DNA of 16,731 bases from Rhodocollybia butyracea (Eukaryota; Basidiomycota; Agaricomycetes; Agaricales; Omphalotaceae): the NCBI GenBank assembly GCA_015501585.1, contig JADNRY010001124.1:1-16731 (forward strand), written 5' to 3'. The notes under the pieces were generated by a model that ran no database searches, had not been told where the DNA came from, and was given only the letters and a program-made list of their open reading frames with translations. Below, piece by piece: positions 7,454 to 16,731 of the stretch (position 1 is its first letter; every line of letters starts with the position of its first letter). Position numbers and translations under genes: made by a program.

Positions 7454-9349
7454 TTAAGATCCTGGTTCATCTTTGATATTCATATCCCCTGGTTCACCTT
7501 TGACACCCACGTCTACGTTGGCAAAGCTTGCATCATCACCGTTAGAACGCAATCGCAGGTGAGCCTAGGTAAACTTCAACATTATCATCATTGGAGATAT
7601 ACCACACAAAGCCTTACCTTTATCGAACTGTTTTTTCCTCTTGTTTCTTCATAGTCGATCCCAAGTTGCCTTAAGTGATCTTCATAATGGTCTCCAATCT
7701 TCAACATCATCAACTCCTGTACTCTTGGGTCAGTGAACACCAGTCTTACGAGAAAAACGACTGTCAGTCCAAATACGCATTGAATAAACATCGACTCACT
7801 CAAGTTCTTGTCGTAAAAAGGGATACTTGGTCGCCAGCTCGTTCGATCTCCGTAAGTCGAGAATATTTACAGAAAACTGGCAATCGGGGTCTGGACATCC
7901 CCAGCCAGTCGCACCGCGCATTAATCTGGGACGCTGTAAAAGCCACGGAGAAAAATCAAATTCCCAATCTGTATCGTTTGAATCGTCGGAAGGGACATCG
8001 GAAAGCTCCATATCATGATCATACTGGACTCGACCGTGGTGGTCCTCATCGACTTGGATTTGTTCCGGTTCTGGCTCCCCCACAAAGTCTTCATCCGGAA
8101 GATCAGGCTCAGGCTTCACCAGACAAGTCAGTCAACGATTTGCATATAGCCGACAATGTCATACCGAACGCAAGCATCGCCTCTCGATTTTATCTTCCCA
8201 ACCTCCTTCAACCTTTCCGAATCGCGATAAATCAATGATGTTTGTATGCTTGTACGTCTGTTGAGTTTTTTCGGTATATGGTTGGCCCCAGACGGATTTC
8301 TTTGAGGCGCGTCGTTTTGATTTTTAATGCCCGGGCCTTGAGACAAAACTGGTACCATGTTCGAAGATTGACGTAGGTGTGTTTTTTGTGTCCTGTCACT
8401 AATTGCTGAGCCAAAAACCATTCAGCATATGAAGCCATGATGCTATAGACTTCTGTCTTGTGAATATGCCGGAGTCGACGAGGAAGTTTGGTGTTGCCCT
8501 CTGCATCAACGTCAGAGTCAACACTGGTATCGTAAACGTAGCGGTGGTGGTTTGTATCTCGCCTGCACATTTCAATCATTTTGAGCGCGATAAACCGAGG
8601 AGTAATCGACTCTGATGGGTAGGACGAAGTAAGTCCCTGGATAAAAACGGAGGAATCGCCACTGTTCGAGGTAGTTTTGGCTCAACGAATACGTGAAGAC
8701 GTCCAACGAGCGTATCGTCCACCTATCACCTTCCATTTGGCAATACGTTAACAATTTTGAACAATTGGACTCACAGAAGTGGTTGAGATTTTGGCATGTG
8801 GAACCTCGATCGGAAAACTAACTCGTTTTCGTGCCCTTCCTCTGAAACAAAATCATGAGCTATAGATTGAACTGCACGGTATAGAACTCACTGGAAAGAT
8901 ATGATGCCTGCTGATTCTTTTTGCAGATCACGTATACTGAAATTTTAAAACCTTTTCCAGGAGCTGATCCATATAGAAATTCCAGGGTTACTTGACTATC
9001 TGCCTTGCCGTTCTCTTCTTGGTCGCGTTCGCGCAGTGCAGCTTCAAGCATGCGATAGCCAAGAGGAGTTAGCCACTTTAGTTCTTCGATTTTAAAAGTT
9101 CCAATAAAGTTCACGGTGCGTAATTTGTGAGGGGGTGTCGCGACCCACTCTGTTTCGTTCAGGCTATAGTTTGTTAGTCTTACACTGCAAGACGCGAGGT
9201 CGTGATTACCCAGTTGGTTCACCATTTGAGGTCATATAGACATCATTTAGCTCCAATCTCGTCTTCAAAGTCTTTGTATCTTTGTTTAGAAGGAGAGTCT
9301 CTGAATAAGGCCCATAAGGCTTCTGGATCAGATTTTGCAGCCACGACAT
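7454..9349 (-). CDS. Unrecognised multi-exon protein with acidic linker and C/H cluster
   Basis: I do not recognise the family. A phase-consistent nine-exon model (9349-9210, 9163-8892, 8839-8775, 8722-8693, 8636-8256, 8212-8165, 8113-7800, 7744-7618, 7564-7454) gives 495 aa starting MSWLQNLIQK. The N-terminal ~150 residues look globular (FIGTFKIEELKWLTPLGYRM; GFKISVYVICKKNQ). A helical, basic middle part follows (EVYSIMASYAEWFLAQQLV; KARALKIKTTRLKEI), then a very acidic linker (313-366). The C-terminal region has GWGCPDPDCQF, with C385 and C390, and DHYEDHL, with H436 and H440, a possible zinc site. The tail carries VKGEP (K481) and IKDEP (K490), both fitting the SUMO consensus. Introns are 43-56 nt. 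The 3' half is solid; exons 1, 3, 4 and 6 are tentative. A nuclear role is only an inference from acidity and the SUMO-like sites. Confidence 0.72.
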
Positions 9350-9412
9350 GATGGTTGAGAATAGAAATTATTTAGCGCTCATAATTGACACGCTTCTCGA
9401 TGTTCTGCTGTC
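9350..9412. promoter_or_regulatory. 63-bp divergent intergenic region with a near-palindrome
   Basis: Only 63 bp separate the start codon of the unrecognised gene (9349, minus) from that of VPS54 (9413, plus). Core promoters and 5' UTRs of both genes must overlap here or extend into each other's transcribed region. At 9366-9386 lies a near-palindrome: arms AATTAT and ATAATT around a perfect AGCGCT core, offset by one base. It could bind a dimeric factor acting on both genes. No TATA box is obvious. Confidence 0.6.
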
Positions 9413-12400
9413 ATGTCCGATAATTCTTCTCCTTCGAGCTCTCGAGCTTCAACCCCAGTAATTCTTACGGCTGCGGCAAATACTTCGAATTTCGACACTG
9501 CAACGCCAACACCAGATCCCAATTCAAGCCGGTACCGGTTCGCATGGGACCCTGAACGCCGTGGGCCAGAGAGTGTATCGGGAACAACAGCATATGGCCA
9601 GGATTATTTCGCCGCAGCTCCTACAGGATTAGGCTTTCATTTTGGCGGGTCAACTGCGAGCTTAAATCTTGGAGCCCTGCCCAGCGAATGGAGCAGCTCA
9701 AGGCATGGATTTCACGGTAAGCAACTCAGTAATAATGGACTCGTTATTCTGAAACTGTTTATTTACAGCAATATCTACGGTTCTCAACAATCCACATAAA
9801 CGACAAGCACCTCCAAAAGCTCATTCGTCACTGCCTTCTGTAATGCCAGCAGAGTTGCCGCGTGTACGACGGAAAGATTTCGATTCGTATGTGCAAGCCA
9901 TAACGCCAGAATGGGAGAAACTCGAGAAACATCCTTCACCGAATGTCCCTTCACAGTTTGAGCTGCAGCAAGCTGCTGCTCCATCTTCACCAGATTTTGG
10001 CCCGTCAAACCGCCGAGGGTCATTAGGCTCCCTTGCTTCATTCTCCTCATTAGAGCCTCTAAACACTGCCCGCTTACAAGCACTCAACCGTACTCAGCCC
10101 CAAAACATGCCTCCTCTTGATACCGTTCCTCCCGTATTTTTCGAATCCGACTTCGACTTCGGCAATCCACGGACATTCGCCCTTGTAACGGAACAGGACG
10201 AATCTGGCGACGAAGACCCAGTAGCTCTTGCCCACTCGCTTCCACTGCTAGAAAAGTTCTCGCACTATGCGGATACGATAGAGATGCATCTTTCCACTGA
10301 GATTGCTGCTCGTGCGCCTTCATTCTTTGCAGCATTGACCAACCTTCATACGCTCCAATCCGAATCCACCGCGACGTTGTCCCAGATCAGCCGATTGCGC
10401 GCAATGCTAGAACAGGTAGACGAAAATGTCGCAAAGAAAGGGATGGAGGTTGTCGCTTTAGAGAAGCGTGTACGAGACATCCATGAGATTGAAAGAAGTG
10501 TGAAGGGCGTGAAGGACGTGGTCAAGTTCACTGGTGAAGCTCGGGAAAAGGTTGGACAAGGATTATGGGGAGACTCATTGGTTATCCTGGGCGTTCTGGA
10601 TGAGATGTGGGTGTTGTTCTTCCACCCGAACTTTCTATACTCGCACCTCAAAAACCCAATGGAAGACTTTCACCGCTGCCACCTACCCCAGAAGGTGGAG
10701 AGGAAGAAGACGAACATCCACCACCAGCATATTCCGCTTCACCTGTCTCCACGAGTCCTTCATCTATGATGCCATTGAGACTACTTCCTTCTCTAGGGAT
10801 ACCCCTTTCTCAGCTAAATGCGTTTTCTGCGCTGCCCGGGCATTTAAGAAATCTTACCCTCGAAATCGCCTCCAGTTTGTCCGATGAACTAGTTTCCATA
10901 CTTCGTGACGATCTACAGCGGCGCCTGTCTACTAAAGTCTCTGCAAAAGGGTCTGTCAGCGAAGAAGTGAAGGACAAATTAACGGTCGTGATTGAAGGCC
11001 TGATACAAACCAAAGGAGTCAAGGAAGCCACGCTGAGTTGGAGGGAGGTTGTGTTGGATGAGGTCCGACAGTTGACGAAGAAGGTATGCACTTGGACCGG
11101 CTATGTCATATGGATCCTTACTTTTTCACAGCACTTTACTGAATTCGACTCTGGATCACCCAACTTAACGCCTACAGGACCTACTTCAGATTACACCGAA
11201 AGGTAAACCATCACTACTATGGTTTTTCTTCGTTTCTCACAATACTCAGACCCCAATTTGCGGCACATTTGCGATCGCTTCCTCACTCTGAATTTATGCT
11301 CATCATGCGAGCCGTCTACCGCGACATGCTAAGTACTGTCGAAGGACTACAGATGCAAACAGCCTTATTGGGTGAACTGACAGAGGCCATCGAGGCGGAT
11401 GCACGCGCCGTGAGAGCTGTCAGACAAAGAAAAAACTCAAGGCCACCGCCTACTCCGTTGTCTTTCCCTAGCTCAGGGTCTTCTGCTTTGCCGTCGAATG
11501 GTGCTTCTGTGGCGTCCTCGCTACTTGCTGAATTAACAGATACACTTTCGTCAGCGACAGAACTGGGACATACTCAGGCAGCTCAGCTGCTGTCATATCG
11601 TTCTGAAGTTCATTCGGGGCTTTCGCTTCCTGAATTCATAGAATTATTTAACGAGACGTGGGAGTTTGTCGTACGTTGTGAAGTAGTATGCAGAAGAATG
11701 ATTGTGGGTTTAAGGGGTGCTATCGTCTCACAGGTGAATCTCTCGTTATTTCTGGTTTAAACTCGGATGATCACTGATATTCTTTCTTAGGCTAAAGTCT
11801 TTTTACAAACTTTCCACCAATCCCGGCTAACTCAGTCCGCAAAGCTCGTAGAGGACGAACAATGGAGTCCTCAGGACGTTACACTGGAGATTCAGACGAC
11901 TGCGAATATGATCATTGACGCAGCCATGAAAGACCCGGCAGAGCTCGTCTTACGGCCGGAAGCATTAGAGGAGAGCAGAACACCAACCTCTCCGACTCCC
12001 AGAAGTTCATTACTTTCCCCATTCAAGGGTCTCCTCCGGAGCCCAAGTTTCACGCAAAATGGCACGGCTTCTCCCACCCAGCCAGCGTTACCACCTTCTG
12101 TTACGTCCTCCACTTCGAAATCCCCCAGCCGTGGAACGGCGACCAGTTCCAAAAAACTCGAAGCATCTTTACGTCGAATCCAGCTCCTTCTTCACTGTAC
12201 CCGCTACATCATCTGTACTTTCTCTTCTAACTGATTACCTAGCCGTCATCATCAACCTAGGAATCCTTACAACTGACACAATGTCTCGAATTATCGAGTT
12301 CCTCAAAGCTTTTAATTCCCGGACTTGCCAAGTCGTCCTGGGTGCCGGGGCTATGCGTAGTGCGGGTCTCAAGAACATAACGGCCAAACACCTCGCGCTC

Positions 12401-13953
12401 GCTTCACAAAGCTTGTCGATTATGATTGCCTTGGTTCCGTATATTCGAGAGACGTTCAGAAGACATCTTAGTTCCAAGCAGGCGGTGATGTTGATTGAGT
12501 TTGACAAGCTGAAAAGGGTGTGTTTTTTTTCGTCTTAGTTGTCAGACCCACTAGTTGTTTTACTTCTTTTGCGCGCTGCGCACCTTCATTAGACGTGATC
12601 CTTCTAATATCTTCATGTAGGACTATCAAGAACATCAACACGAGATCCATGCTAAGCTAATTGCTATCATGGGTGACCGACTGACTGCACACATCAAGTC
12701 TTTACAGGCACGTGTGATATTCCACTATTCCCTCCTACCCCACGTTTGCGAAACAGCAGCTCCTCATGACCTCTTATGTTTTATCCCACATCATCTTACT
12801 TTCTCGATTCTAGGCTGTGAATTGGAATGTGCCTAAAACTGGTGGCGGTATTAATGAATATATGGAAGTACTTGTCAAGGAAACTGTCACACTACACAAA
12901 GTTTTGTCAAGATATCTTTCGCCCGCAATTGTAGAGGTAAGCCTATACTTTCTGGTCATATGCCATTGCTGAGCTCTACCCTTGCAAATTAGGATGTCAT
13001 GAGCCAGGTATTTGCAGCAATCAACCACCGGCTTTCAGAAGAATACGGCAAAATTGAGCTACCTAACGCCGACGCCAAGTTAAGGTAGGCTTCTAATGTT
13101 TTAGATCCCCTAGTTTAATAATACGTTCTATAGACTCCTTGAGGACGCGAGATTCTTGCATCAAAAGTTATCGGCTTTGAAAACTGTTGGCAAACCTAGC
13201 ATGATGCTCGAGACGGTTGTTCAGGAAAAGCCAATTCCTAGGCTTCCAGGTGCACCGCCAACTCCCACTCGTAACGGCTCGACAATGTCTCCTCCGAATA
13301 GTGCTGCCTCGAACACAAGTACGAACCAGAGACTCAAAAGCCTATTGTCCGGACGATCGACTTCGTACGACAGGACTTTACCATCTTTACCAGGAGCGAC
13401 CGAAAATGGGCAGCAGCCTCTCGCTTCAAATAGCCCTCCTACTTCCTCAACTGCAGCCGCACGTCCGCCATCGCGATCCAACACAACTACGCCTATCCCT
13501 GAGAATGAAGCAGCATCGCGTACGATGAACGCCTCTACGGATGCAAATTATTTTCGGAGTTTGAGTCCTAATCCGTCACTACGCTTAGATCGTCCTAGAA
13601 CTCCACCCCCTCCTGTTCTTCCTATCGATGTCGAAGCCGAAGTAGATTCACCTCCCCCTGAAGGCTCCTCGACTTTTGGCTTCAGGGAGTTTGAGCCGCC
13701 ACCAGACTTGGAACGTCCTACATCGCCAGGCATCAGAGACCCTTCTCATCCTGCTTCGAACCCGCAGCGCCCTAGTGAAGATAGTAACGCTAGCAGCAGT
13801 GTACTTTTCGATGCTACTGCTTCTGAGGCGATTTCCCAGAATCCGGAGCCAGAGAGTTCGCCTAACCCTTTGAACGGGAGCAGCGGTAGTACCACAGTGC
13901 AGGACTCAACAGCCCCAGGAACAGAAAATGAAGACGACCAGCATCGTTCGTGA
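9413..13953 (+). CDS. VPS54: Vps54, GARP tethering complex subunit
   Basis: Vps54 is a subunit of GARP (Vps51-Vps54), which tethers endosome-derived vesicles at the trans-Golgi network. The ten-exon model is 9413-9716, 9769-10606, 10666-11083, 11132-11202, 11250-11733, 11791-12517, 12621-12707, 12814-12936, 12993-13084 and 13134-13953. It gives about 1320 aa if one extra A in the A6 run at 12151-12156 is discounted. The N-terminus is Ser/Pro-rich, then VRRKDFDSYVQAITPEWEKL and a coiled-coil tethering region (about 250-380; LEKFSHYADTIEMHL). The C-terminal Vps54 domain is well preserved (TDTMSRIIEFLKAFNSRTC; GAGAMRSAGLKNITAKHLAL; INHRLSEEYGKIELP). About 250 residues of Pro/Ser-rich tail follow, making it longer than the 977-aa human protein. 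Intron 2 (10607-10665), exon 4 and a GC-AG intron at 12708-12813 are the less certain parts. Confidence 0.93.
12708..12813 (+). other. Probable GC-AG intron in VPS54
   Basis: The upstream exon reads HIKSLQ ending in CAG, followed by GCACGT, not GT. The acceptor TTCTAG at 12813 leads in phase into AVNWNVPKTGGG. Using the nearest GT (12712) puts the next exon in a frame that soon stops. The intron is 106 nt, about twice the length of most others in the gene. Confidence 0.65.
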
Positions 13954-14940
13954 TCTAACGTCTCAAGCTAGATAAACTGGCGATGCCTTCTCTGTTGACC
14001 CAAGCCGAGTCCAATACGCATTTTCTTTGCTCGAGATTTGCGTAGCTTCAGTGATCTTCCTTTCACCGCTTGCTCTACCTTCTAGATTAGGGCGCTAGCG
14101 AAGGAAGACGGCCTTTGAAAACCCGTAGGATGGACCATGCTGTTACCACGCTTGTACATACTTGCCATTAACATTGCACTTCGCTGTCTAGCATGCTCCT
14201 TATCTGATGAGCTTCTAAGCCCCGCCGCCGCCGCCTAACTACACTTCCCTTCGTGATCAGTTTGGGGGAAATAGTAATTCTCATAGCGTTTTCTTTCACA
14301 TAATCTTCCTTTAGGTGGACCACACAACTTCCTACTACTACCACTCGACTTACCCTCACCATAAATCTGGTCAAATTTGTATCTGGGAGTGACCGGTGAC
14401 TACATTATTCGACATTTAGTATCGTTATTACAGATTATAAGTCGCTTTCAGTAATATTGCTTTCATTGCTTTTATTCGTACGACTCCGAGTTTGAGCTGG
14501 CCGGTTACGCAATCACCACGCAATCGTCAATTAGATGCGTGCCAGGTGCGTGCTACTGCATCGAATTTGCGCGATTTCAGCACCGAGCATATCCCATATT
14601 CCGTGAAACGTTCCGGGGCTCGAGGACGAATGTTTCTCGGCTTTCCGAAATATTCTTGATTCATATTTGATGAAACGCAGCTAGAGGCGTAACAGGGCGT
14701 AACATAACCCCATGAGTTACAGGACGGATTGGGAAGGAATTGGGATCCCCCGAATGGGTCTTCGTCCGAATTCCGAGACGAATAATCGTTGTGACTCGGT
14801 GAGATCATCGCAATGGTCCATAACGGTATTGGCTAAATTTACTCCACCGTACCCCAACCAAGATCGAATCCAAGTATTCTCCAATAATTGCTTGTGCCTG
14901 TGCCTTCGGGCCGCTCAAGCCGCTCATATCTCAGACACAA
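13954..14940. other. Downstream of VPS54, no convincing gene
   Basis: The VPS54 3' UTR must start here. A short CCG run lies at 14221-14236. A minus-strand frame at 14527-14808 (93 codons, with PFGGSQFLPNPSCNSWGYV) is open but has no recognisable domain or supported splice partners. Nothing else stands out. Confidence 0.4.
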
Positions 14941-14962
14941 GTCCTGTGCTGGTCCTGTGCTA
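14941..14962 (+). repeat. Tandem 11-bp duplication
   Basis: GTCCTGTGCTG is followed directly by GTCCTGTGCTA. It is short and of no evident function. Confidence 0.7.
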
Positions 14963-15415
14963 ACATGTTATCGAGGTGAGGTTTTGGTCCGATCCGTTCT
15001 AGAAATTACAATTGTGGCCTCTTGAGGGTGCTTGTTTATCTGTTTATGCCTTTTACAGCCTCTCGGCTCCGGATAGCACCATCGTTTATGACATGATTGA
15101 CTGCTTCCATAGGAGAATTAATTGAGTACGGTATACTCTACTGGTTGCGCTTGCATTGCGCAACGATTACCCCACGCAATCGCGAGTGTCCGGATTAATC
15201 AAATATCCTCTGCTGTGTATTATTTGGCTCCAGATAGCTCTGAAACAAAGGTTCTGCGTTTATCTACTTACATATCTATCTCTATCTACCTGTGCACTTT
15301 TTTTGTGCGCGCGGACGTTGCGGAGATCAACCCGCCTTACCTACTTATATATACCGATGCGGCAGTCGAAACAATACCGAACGAAAAGGCCTTGACCGCG
15401 GACAATGGAGGTCTG

Positions 15416-15443
15416 GGTGTGCGAAGGTGTGCGAGGTGTGCGA
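15416..15443 (+). repeat. GGTGTGCGA triple repeat
   Basis: Three copies of GGTGTGCGA lie side by side, with one extra A after the first. Confidence 0.7.
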
Positions 15444-15611
15444 TGCGAGCTAGGACGCCGTTCCAGATATCGCTGTGAACATTCCAAGAATGTTCAATAT
15501 TCAATTGGCCTGAAGTTTGAGCCGAAAAAAAAAATCCCATCACCGATACCGTTATACTTAGAAGGTCATATACAAGGGCGCGTATCCATGCGCATGCGCA
15601 CCCCATAGGCG

Positions 15612-15701
15612 GAGTCACAACAAGGGAAGGGTTGTACGTATGTACGCGCCCATAATATTATTATAAACTCTCGCCCGAGTCACAATAAAGGAAAGGTTTT
15701 T
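15612..15701 (+). repeat. Pair of ~25-bp direct repeats, 65-bp period, before a TATA-like stretch
   Basis: GAGTCACAACAAGGGAAGG at 15612 recurs as GAGTCACAATAAAGGAAAGG at 15677, about 21 of 25 positions matching. The second copy runs directly into TATATAG (15701-15707). GAGTCA resembles a bZIP (Gcn4/AP-1 type) half-site context, so a promoter arrangement is conceivable, but no gene follows that I can support. Confidence 0.5.
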
Positions 15702-16055
15702 ATATAGGGCTGCTGGCGGAAGTGCGGGTTTCCACAGGGATTCCAGGCGTAGCGGAGACAACAGCTCATACCCTGTTCCTCAAGATCAAGGTACTTGGCC
15801 CAAGCTCAGCACACCGAAACTTTTATACTGATTGGACCTTTTGGCGCGACGCGATGTGTGAGGAGGATGTATGTGAGATTTTCCTATTACTACCGTAATC
15901 TCCTTAACTTTATGTATATTAGGGACATCACTCGAAGGATCGGAGAGCGAAGACAGGATCGAGGAAGGGGTACATAAGTATATAATTTTGATTAATGGAG
16001 GGCGACCTATTGTTCTCGATGAATTGAGTGAGCATATGGAGTTGCAAAATGTTAA

Positions 16056-16136
16056 GCTTCCGCTGGGAATATGGGGGGAATATGTTGGAGTCAGAAAAAG
16101 TCAGAAAGATTAGCTTGAAGCGCTGGGAAGATGGGC
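16056..16136 (+). repeat. Imperfect direct repeat CGCTGGGAAKATGGG
   Basis: CGCTGGGAATATGGG near 16060 recurs as CGCTGGGAAGATGGG near 16120. Between them AGTCAGAAA occurs twice (about 16090 and 16101). A shorter relative, GCGCTGGGCTG, appears near 16239. Confidence 0.45.
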
Positions 16137-16731
16137 TGTAAAAGTCGTATTTGGACGCTGTTGAATTTTTTTTTTTCGGTGTGCTGTCATCATTCGATAG
16201 CTCGAGAGCGTATTATATAGAACGCACACCTGCTTTAGCGCTGGGCTGCTACTGGTTCTCGGGTGAAATAATCAGACCGAGAACATGTATATAGCACATC
16301 GTGCGCGACGCACGTTGTGACTAGCCTTGGAAGCATTCGACTTGACCACCAGCGGAGTCACTTGGGCACGAGGTTCCAAGAAAACGGTGGATAATGGTCC
16401 AGCCCAGGTGGACTAGACCGGTCTGTGACATACTTTTTCGAGTCGTTCGCGGGACCTTCGCGGTTATAAACTTCGAACTGGGGTTGGGGTACTAGGGTGG
16501 GGATTTGGGGTACCATAGCAGTGATATTGCATACGGCAAGGTCAGCGTGTGTGACCCGAACAATTTTAAGTGAAGATGTACCATGGAATATACTTGAGAG
16601 AGGATCGCGTGCCCTATGACGCGTGTTTCTCGTCAGAGAGCTCAGCACGACATTCTCGCACTAAGATGGTCATATTCATATTCATACGAGGGCACGACAA
16701 ATACTGTGTGCACTCGAAATATACACGGTTT

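Larger units (their letters stand above)
14963..16731. other. Long region without a convincing gene
   Basis: Short open frames occur on both strands (for example 15122-15478 plus and 16358-16648 minus), but none shows a domain, a credible start context or splice structure. The region holds several short repeats, a T10 run near 16166, and TATA-like stretches near 15701 and 16213. It may be an intergenic promoter region for a gene beyond the right edge, or decayed repeat sequence. The minus-strand frame 16358-16648 (PQIPTLVPQPQFEVYNREGP) could be an exon of a gene to the right, but I cannot support it. Confidence 0.4.

Noticed and set aside
7675..8238. 187-codon plus-strand ORF
   Set aside because: It is antisense to exons of the unrecognised gene, whose splice sites and phases fit repeatedly on the minus strand.
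8572..8754. 61-codon minus-strand frame with WTIRSLDVFTYSLSQNYLEQW
   Set aside because: It cannot be joined in phase to the long exon at 8256-8636; the alternative frame with a micro-exon fits both sides.
9237..9345. Alternative minus frame reading DPEALWALFRDSPSKQRYKDF
   Set aside because: It looks protein-like but has no ATG, ends in TGA at once and offers no donor; the frame beginning MSWLQN has a start codon and a usable donor.
10607..10769. Continuation of VPS54 exon 2 past 10606 (WVLFFHPNF...)
   Set aside because: It leaves the conserved frame; a 59-nt GT-AG intron (10607-10665) leads in phase into LSPLPPTPEGGEEED.
14221..14236. CCG run as a regulatory or expansion repeat
   Set aside because: At only five units it is too short to be remarkable.
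14527..14808. 93-codon minus-strand ORF
   Set aside because: There is no domain, no splice partners and no conserved feature that I can see.
14860..14880. Possible tRNA B-box (GATCGAATCC)
   Set aside because: There is no matching A-box, acceptor stem or anticodon arm around it on either strand.
15122..15478. 118-codon plus-strand ORF
   Set aside because: Its composition is uneven, it covers simple-sequence stretches, and it has no recognisable motif.

Overview
The window is nuclear DNA from a filamentous fungus, most likely an agaric-type basidiomycete (Agaricomycetes). The signs are genes split by many short introns (about 43-60 nt, GT...AG, several with CTGAC or CTAAC branch-like sites), an F-box/leucine-rich-repeat family in the style of mushroom genomes, and a Vps54 and a METTL2-type tRNA methyltransferase of fungal character. 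Nothing bacterial, phage-like or CRISPR-like is present. All gene models were built by hand from reading frames, splice signals and phase.

Layout, left to right. (1) 1-5332 is a direct segmental duplication. Copy A (1-1816) and copy B (3455-5332) each carry an F-box-like gene on the minus strand plus the 3' end of a METTL2 gene. Both F-box copies carry frameshifts, at different places. Between the copies lie 590 bp of unassigned DNA with a possible small spliced ORF, then a clean 463-bp MITE with ~58-bp terminal inverted repeats and a TTA target duplication (PIF/Harbinger type). (2) 5086-6665, minus: a complete five-exon METTL2/Trm140-like tRNA m3C32 methyltransferase; the end of its last exon lies inside copy B. 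(3) 6666-7453: intergenic, with a short 45-bp-period repeat and no convincing gene. (4) 7454-9349, minus: an intron-rich gene for a protein of about 495 aa that I do not recognise, with an acidic linker, a possible zinc-binding C/H cluster and two C-terminal SUMO-consensus lysines. (5) 9413-13953, plus: a ten-exon VPS54 gene (GARP tethering complex), with one apparent +1 frameshift in an A6 run and one probable GC-AG intron. (6) 13954-16731: about 2.8 kb with only short repeats, TATA-like stretches and unconvincing ORFs.

The genes do not form a pathway. The organisational points are the divergent pair at 9349/9413, whose start codons are only 63 bp apart around a near-palindrome, and the F-box/METTL2 duplication, which left a gene-end fossil and two differently broken F-box copies. 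I see no recognisable new defence or mobile system. The most novel coding content is the unrecognised gene at 7454-9349.
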